The notes under the pieces: generated by a model
What the model saw: only the letters and a program-made list of their open reading frames with translations
Databases searched by the model: none
Told to the model about the DNA's origin: nothing
Made by a program: the position numbers and the translations under genes
Source of the DNA: Beijerinckia mobilis
GTDB lineage: Bacteria; Pseudomonadota; Alphaproteobacteria; Rhizobiales; Beijerinckiaceae
Direction: 5' to 3'
DNA length: 64,000 nt
NCBI RefSeq assembly: GCF_000745425.1
Contig: NZ_JQJH01000001.1
Coordinates: 62,001-126,000 of the forward strand
Shown here: positions 61,896 to 64,000 of the stretch, piece after piece
Layout of the letters: each line of letters begins with the position of its first letter
Numbering within the stretch: the stretch's first letter is position 1

Positions 61896-63638
61896 TCACT
61901 CGCTATCCTGCCATTCCATACGATTGGTCGGCAAAACCTCTTTCATTTCCGTCATCTGGTTGAGCAAAGTGATATGATCTGGGTTGAAAACTTGCGTATG
62001 CGCTCCGGCGAGGAGACGATAGAGGTCGAAGGCTGCGGCCGCCTCTTCGCCCTTGTTCTGTAACAGCAGAATATTGGCGAGTGTATTGAGCGCCGAGGCG
62101 AGATCAGCGGTAAATCGCCGGGGTTGCCGATCCGCGAGAGAACGAAACAAGGCCGAAGCTTCTCTCGCCAGACCGAGCGCCGCCTCAAGCCGATCGAGAC
62201 GCCGCAGCCTGTTTGCGTGATTATTCAGCGAACCCGCAAGATGATGGGTAAAGGCGTCAGGCCGCCGTTCCGCGAGCCGGCGATAGAGCAATGTCGCTTC
62301 CTCGGCGGCAGCGAGCGCTTCCGCATCGCGTTCAAGATCGCTCAGGCGATTGGCCAATGTATTGAGCGAACCTGCAAGGTTCGGCAGATAGACATCGGGA
62401 TAGGCCATCGCCAAGGGACGGCGCAGGCTGACCGCTTCTTCCGCCGCGCATAAAGCCTCCTCGAACCGCCCGTTCGCGGCGAGACTATTGGCCAATGTAT
62501 TCAGTGAAGCCGCAAGATCAGGTGTAAAGATATCCGGGCGGCTTTGCGCGAGGCGGCGGCGGATCACGACGCTTTCCTCTGCTGCCTCAAGGGCCTCCAC
62601 GACGCGGTTGAGTGCGCTCAAACCATTGGCCAGCGTATTGAGCGAAACGGCAAGATCGCGCAGGAAGCGTTCGGGCTCGCATTCCGCAAGAGCGCGGCGC
62701 AGCCGCACACTTTCCTCCGCCTTCGCCAGCGCTTCCTCACGCCGGCCAACATCGCGCAAACGATTGGACAATGTGTTGAGCGCCATGGCAAGCTGGGGCG
62801 TGAAGGATCGCGGATCACGATCCGCCAGAAGAACAAATTGCTCCACGGATGTCTGCGCGACGGCCAAAGCCTCCTCTCGCAGGCCAAGATCGGTGAGCTT
62901 ATTGGCAAGATTGTTCCGCGCCGTCGCGAGAACGGGAGCGAAGACCGCCCTTTGTGTATGCGAAAGCTGCTCGTAAAAGGTGACCGCCTCACGCATGATT
63001 GCAAGCGCCTCCTCACGCCGCCCCAAGGCGCTCAGCCTGTTGGCGAGATTGTTGAGCGCGCCGGCGAGATCCGCTGTGAAAATCTCGGGCGCGAGGCGAC
63101 TCAAGGTGCGATAATGGCTCACGGCCTCATCGGCTATCACCGCAGCCTCTTGGCGCACGCCCAGATCACTGAGGCGATTACCAAGATTGCTGAGCGTCAT
63201 CGCCAGCGCCGGCATAAACTGCTGCGGCGTCCTCGCCGCGAGACGCCGATAAATCTCGACGGCCTCACGCGCGGGCACAAGCGCATCGGCACAACGATCA
63301 AGGTCACCGAGGCAGCTTGCAAAAATATTGAGGGAAAAACCGAGATCGGCCTCTGCACTCTCACTACCCTCTGCGGTCAGCAGGTGGCGCAGGGCAAGAG
63401 CCTCCTCGGCAGCACAGAGCGCCACGCTCCGTCCGCCAGCCTCGCTGAAAAGATTGGCGCAAAGCTCAAGACTGTAAGCAAGACCCGCCATCGCTGCAGG
63501 CTGCTTCTGCTGGGCGAGTGGGCGATAGAGCGAGACGGCTTGATTGGCCTCCGCAAGGGCCTCACTCCATCGGCCGTGGCGGGCGTGGGTCAGCGCGCGC
63601 TCACGCAGGGTATGCGCCTCATCAAGAAGCTGGTTCAT
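61896..63638 (-). CDS. Protein of tandem 46-residue TPR-type repeats
   Basis: A 580-residue protein made almost entirely of tandem repeats with a regular 46-residue period. Typical copies start FTPDLAASLNTLANSLAANGRFEEALCAAEEAV (variants FTADLAGALNNLANRLSALGRREEAL and so on), with at least eight well-preserved units and more degenerate ones at the N-terminus. They form TPR-like helical hairpins with an extra linker, a type frequent in bacterial NACHT/STAND-ATPase proteins, but no ATPase domain is present here. It probably serves as a scaffold or repeat-only regulator. ATG 63638 has AGAAGG upstream. Adjacent to flavin reductase and P-type ATPase genes; function unknown. Confidence 0.85.
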   Translation of the reverse strand: MNQLLDEAHTLRERALTHARHGRWSEALAEANQAVSLYRPLAQQKQPAAMAGLAYSLELCANLFSEAGGRSVALCAAEEALALRHLLTAEGSESAEADLGFSLNIFASCLGDLDRCADALVPAREAVEIYRRLAARTPQQFMPALAMTLSNLGNRLSDLGVRQEAAVIADEAVSHYRTLSRLAPEIFTADLAGALNNLANRLSALGRREEALAIMREAVTFYEQLSHTQRAVFAPVLATARNNLANKLTDLGLREEALAVAQTSVEQFVLLADRDPRSFTPQLAMALNTLSNRLRDVGRREEALAKAEESVRLRRALAECEPERFLRDLAVSLNTLANGLSALNRVVEALEAAEESVVIRRRLAQSRPDIFTPDLAASLNTLANSLAANGRFEEALCAAEEAVSLRRPLAMAYPDVYLPNLAGSLNTLANRLSDLERDAEALAAAEEATLLYRRLAERRPDAFTHHLAGSLNNHANRLRRLDRLEAALGLAREASALFRSLADRQPRRFTADLASALNTLANILLLQNKGEEAAAAFDLYRLLAGAHTQVFNPDHITLLNQMTEMKEVLPTNRMEWQDSE

Positions 63639-63752
63639 CGATCGCGGCCTTCTGTGATCCCTACAAGGCGGCTTGAGGCCCATCGTCCGGCATTCCGGAG
63701 CAACAAAGGCGCGCACAAGACTATCGGTATTTTCGAAAAAGCCATAACCGCA

Positions 63753-64000
63753 TCATTGAATAGCCAGACACCGAAACAGGACGACTTTTAGCTGATCGAG
63801 AACGAGAAGATAGGCAGCAACGACGCCTAACAGCAGAAGAATAAGCCCGAAACTGACCGGCGTCATGAAAATGCCAAGGCTCGCCATAGCCGTGACCGCG
63901 AGCAGATCCAGGATCGAGCTCGTCATCAGCCAAAAACTTGGGCGCGACCGCCAGAACGGGCCGCGCTCACGGACCAGATAGACATTCCCCTGCCCGGTCG
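63753..64000 (-). CDS. P-type ATPase, C-terminal end (cut by window edge)
   Basis: The last 81 codons of a membrane protein, entering from beyond 64000 and ending with TGA at 63753-63755. The text is VRERGPFWRSRPSFWLMTSSILDLL, then a hydrophobic helix (VTAMASLGIFMTP), a second helix (FGLILLLLGVVAAYLLV) and the amphipathic DQLKVVLFRCLAIQ end. Two terminal helices with R-x-R-x-P-F-W upstream and a conserved D-x-x-K closing match plasma-membrane H+-ATPases (P-type IIIA). The identification rests on these residues only; a related P-type ATPase is possible. Confidence 0.65.
   Translation of the reverse strand, partial: TGQGNVYLVRERGPFWRSRPSFWLMTSSILDLLAVTAMASLGIFMTPVSFGLILLLLGVVAAYLLVLDQLKVVLFRCLAIQ

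Noticed and set aside
61896-63638. Reading the 138-bp periodicity as a CRISPR or satellite array
   Set aside because: The period is due to 46-residue protein repeats in an open frame, with codon-level divergence between units.
1-64000. tRNA, rRNA, CRISPR, insertion sequence or prophage
   Set aside because: I looked in the larger gaps and saw no cloverleaf, direct-repeat array, transposase or integrase; absence is by eye only, and a tRNAscan/ISfinder run would settle it.

Overview
The window looks like a chromosomal segment from a GC-rich alphaproteobacterium of the order Hyphomicrobiales (Rhizobiales). The order bolA-like / J-domain gene / cobS / cobT, the aerobic cobaltochelatase genes, the YdcH-type small proteins and the sequence character fit that order. 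A Beijerinckiaceae-like host (Beijerinckia or Methylocella relatives) is my best guess, but this is inference from gene content and no rRNA is present to test it. I recognised no tRNA, rRNA, CRISPR array, phage or insertion sequence.

Layout. 0-9 kb: bolA-like fragment, J-domain protein, cobS and cobT (late aerobic B12 synthesis), rpmB, a periplasmic double PRC-barrel protein, corA, a GNAT acetyltransferase and mutM. 9-17.5 kb: an envelope and lipid group holding a GT21 ceramide-glucosyltransferase-like enzyme, mepA, a fatty-acid hydroxylase, two tandemly duplicated methyltransferases, a second glycosyltransferase and an esterase. 17.8-27 kb: LolA-like protein, exonuclease III, two divergent YdcH proteins, a large TPR/O-GlcNAc-transferase/methyltransferase chimera, and purE-purK. 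27-31 kb: an SpsF-like protein, an unknown small protein, an M48 protease and pgl. 32-37 kb: a sugar block with a ROK regulator, fructokinase, zwf and glucokinase; with pgl it covers entry into the oxidative pentose phosphate / Entner-Doudoroff routes. 37-50 kb: an AT-rich islet, ferredoxin, priA, TerC, malonyl-CoA decarboxylase, bioB, an orphan ExbD-like protein, a deformylase paralogue that has lost metal ligands, panD and a large hybrid histidine kinase.

50.8-61.2 kb is the most coherent system: a complete assimilatory nitrate operon on the minus strand. Its order is narK (uptake), nirB-nirD fused in one gene (nitrite to ammonium), a nitrate reductase fused to a complete CysJ-type flavodoxin/FAD/NADPH reductase, then nasT (ANTAR antiterminator) and nasS (cytoplasmic nitrate sensor). 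Upstream of narK there is an exact-spacing sigma-54 -24/-12 element. About 95 bases downstream of it lies a 9-bp hairpin whose hexaloop has A at position 1 and G at position 4, the hallmark of ANTAR-protein RNA targets. The operon therefore appears to carry its own two-level control: nitrogen limitation through sigma-54 and nitrate through NasS/NasT.

The right end holds a flavin reductase-like protein, a protein built of 46-residue TPR-type repeats and the C-terminal end of a probable P-type H+-ATPase. A family of short palindromic repeats (AGAGCATTTTC...GAAAATGCTCT and a GAGCGTTTC variant) recurs in the intergenic spaces, at least once as a terminator.
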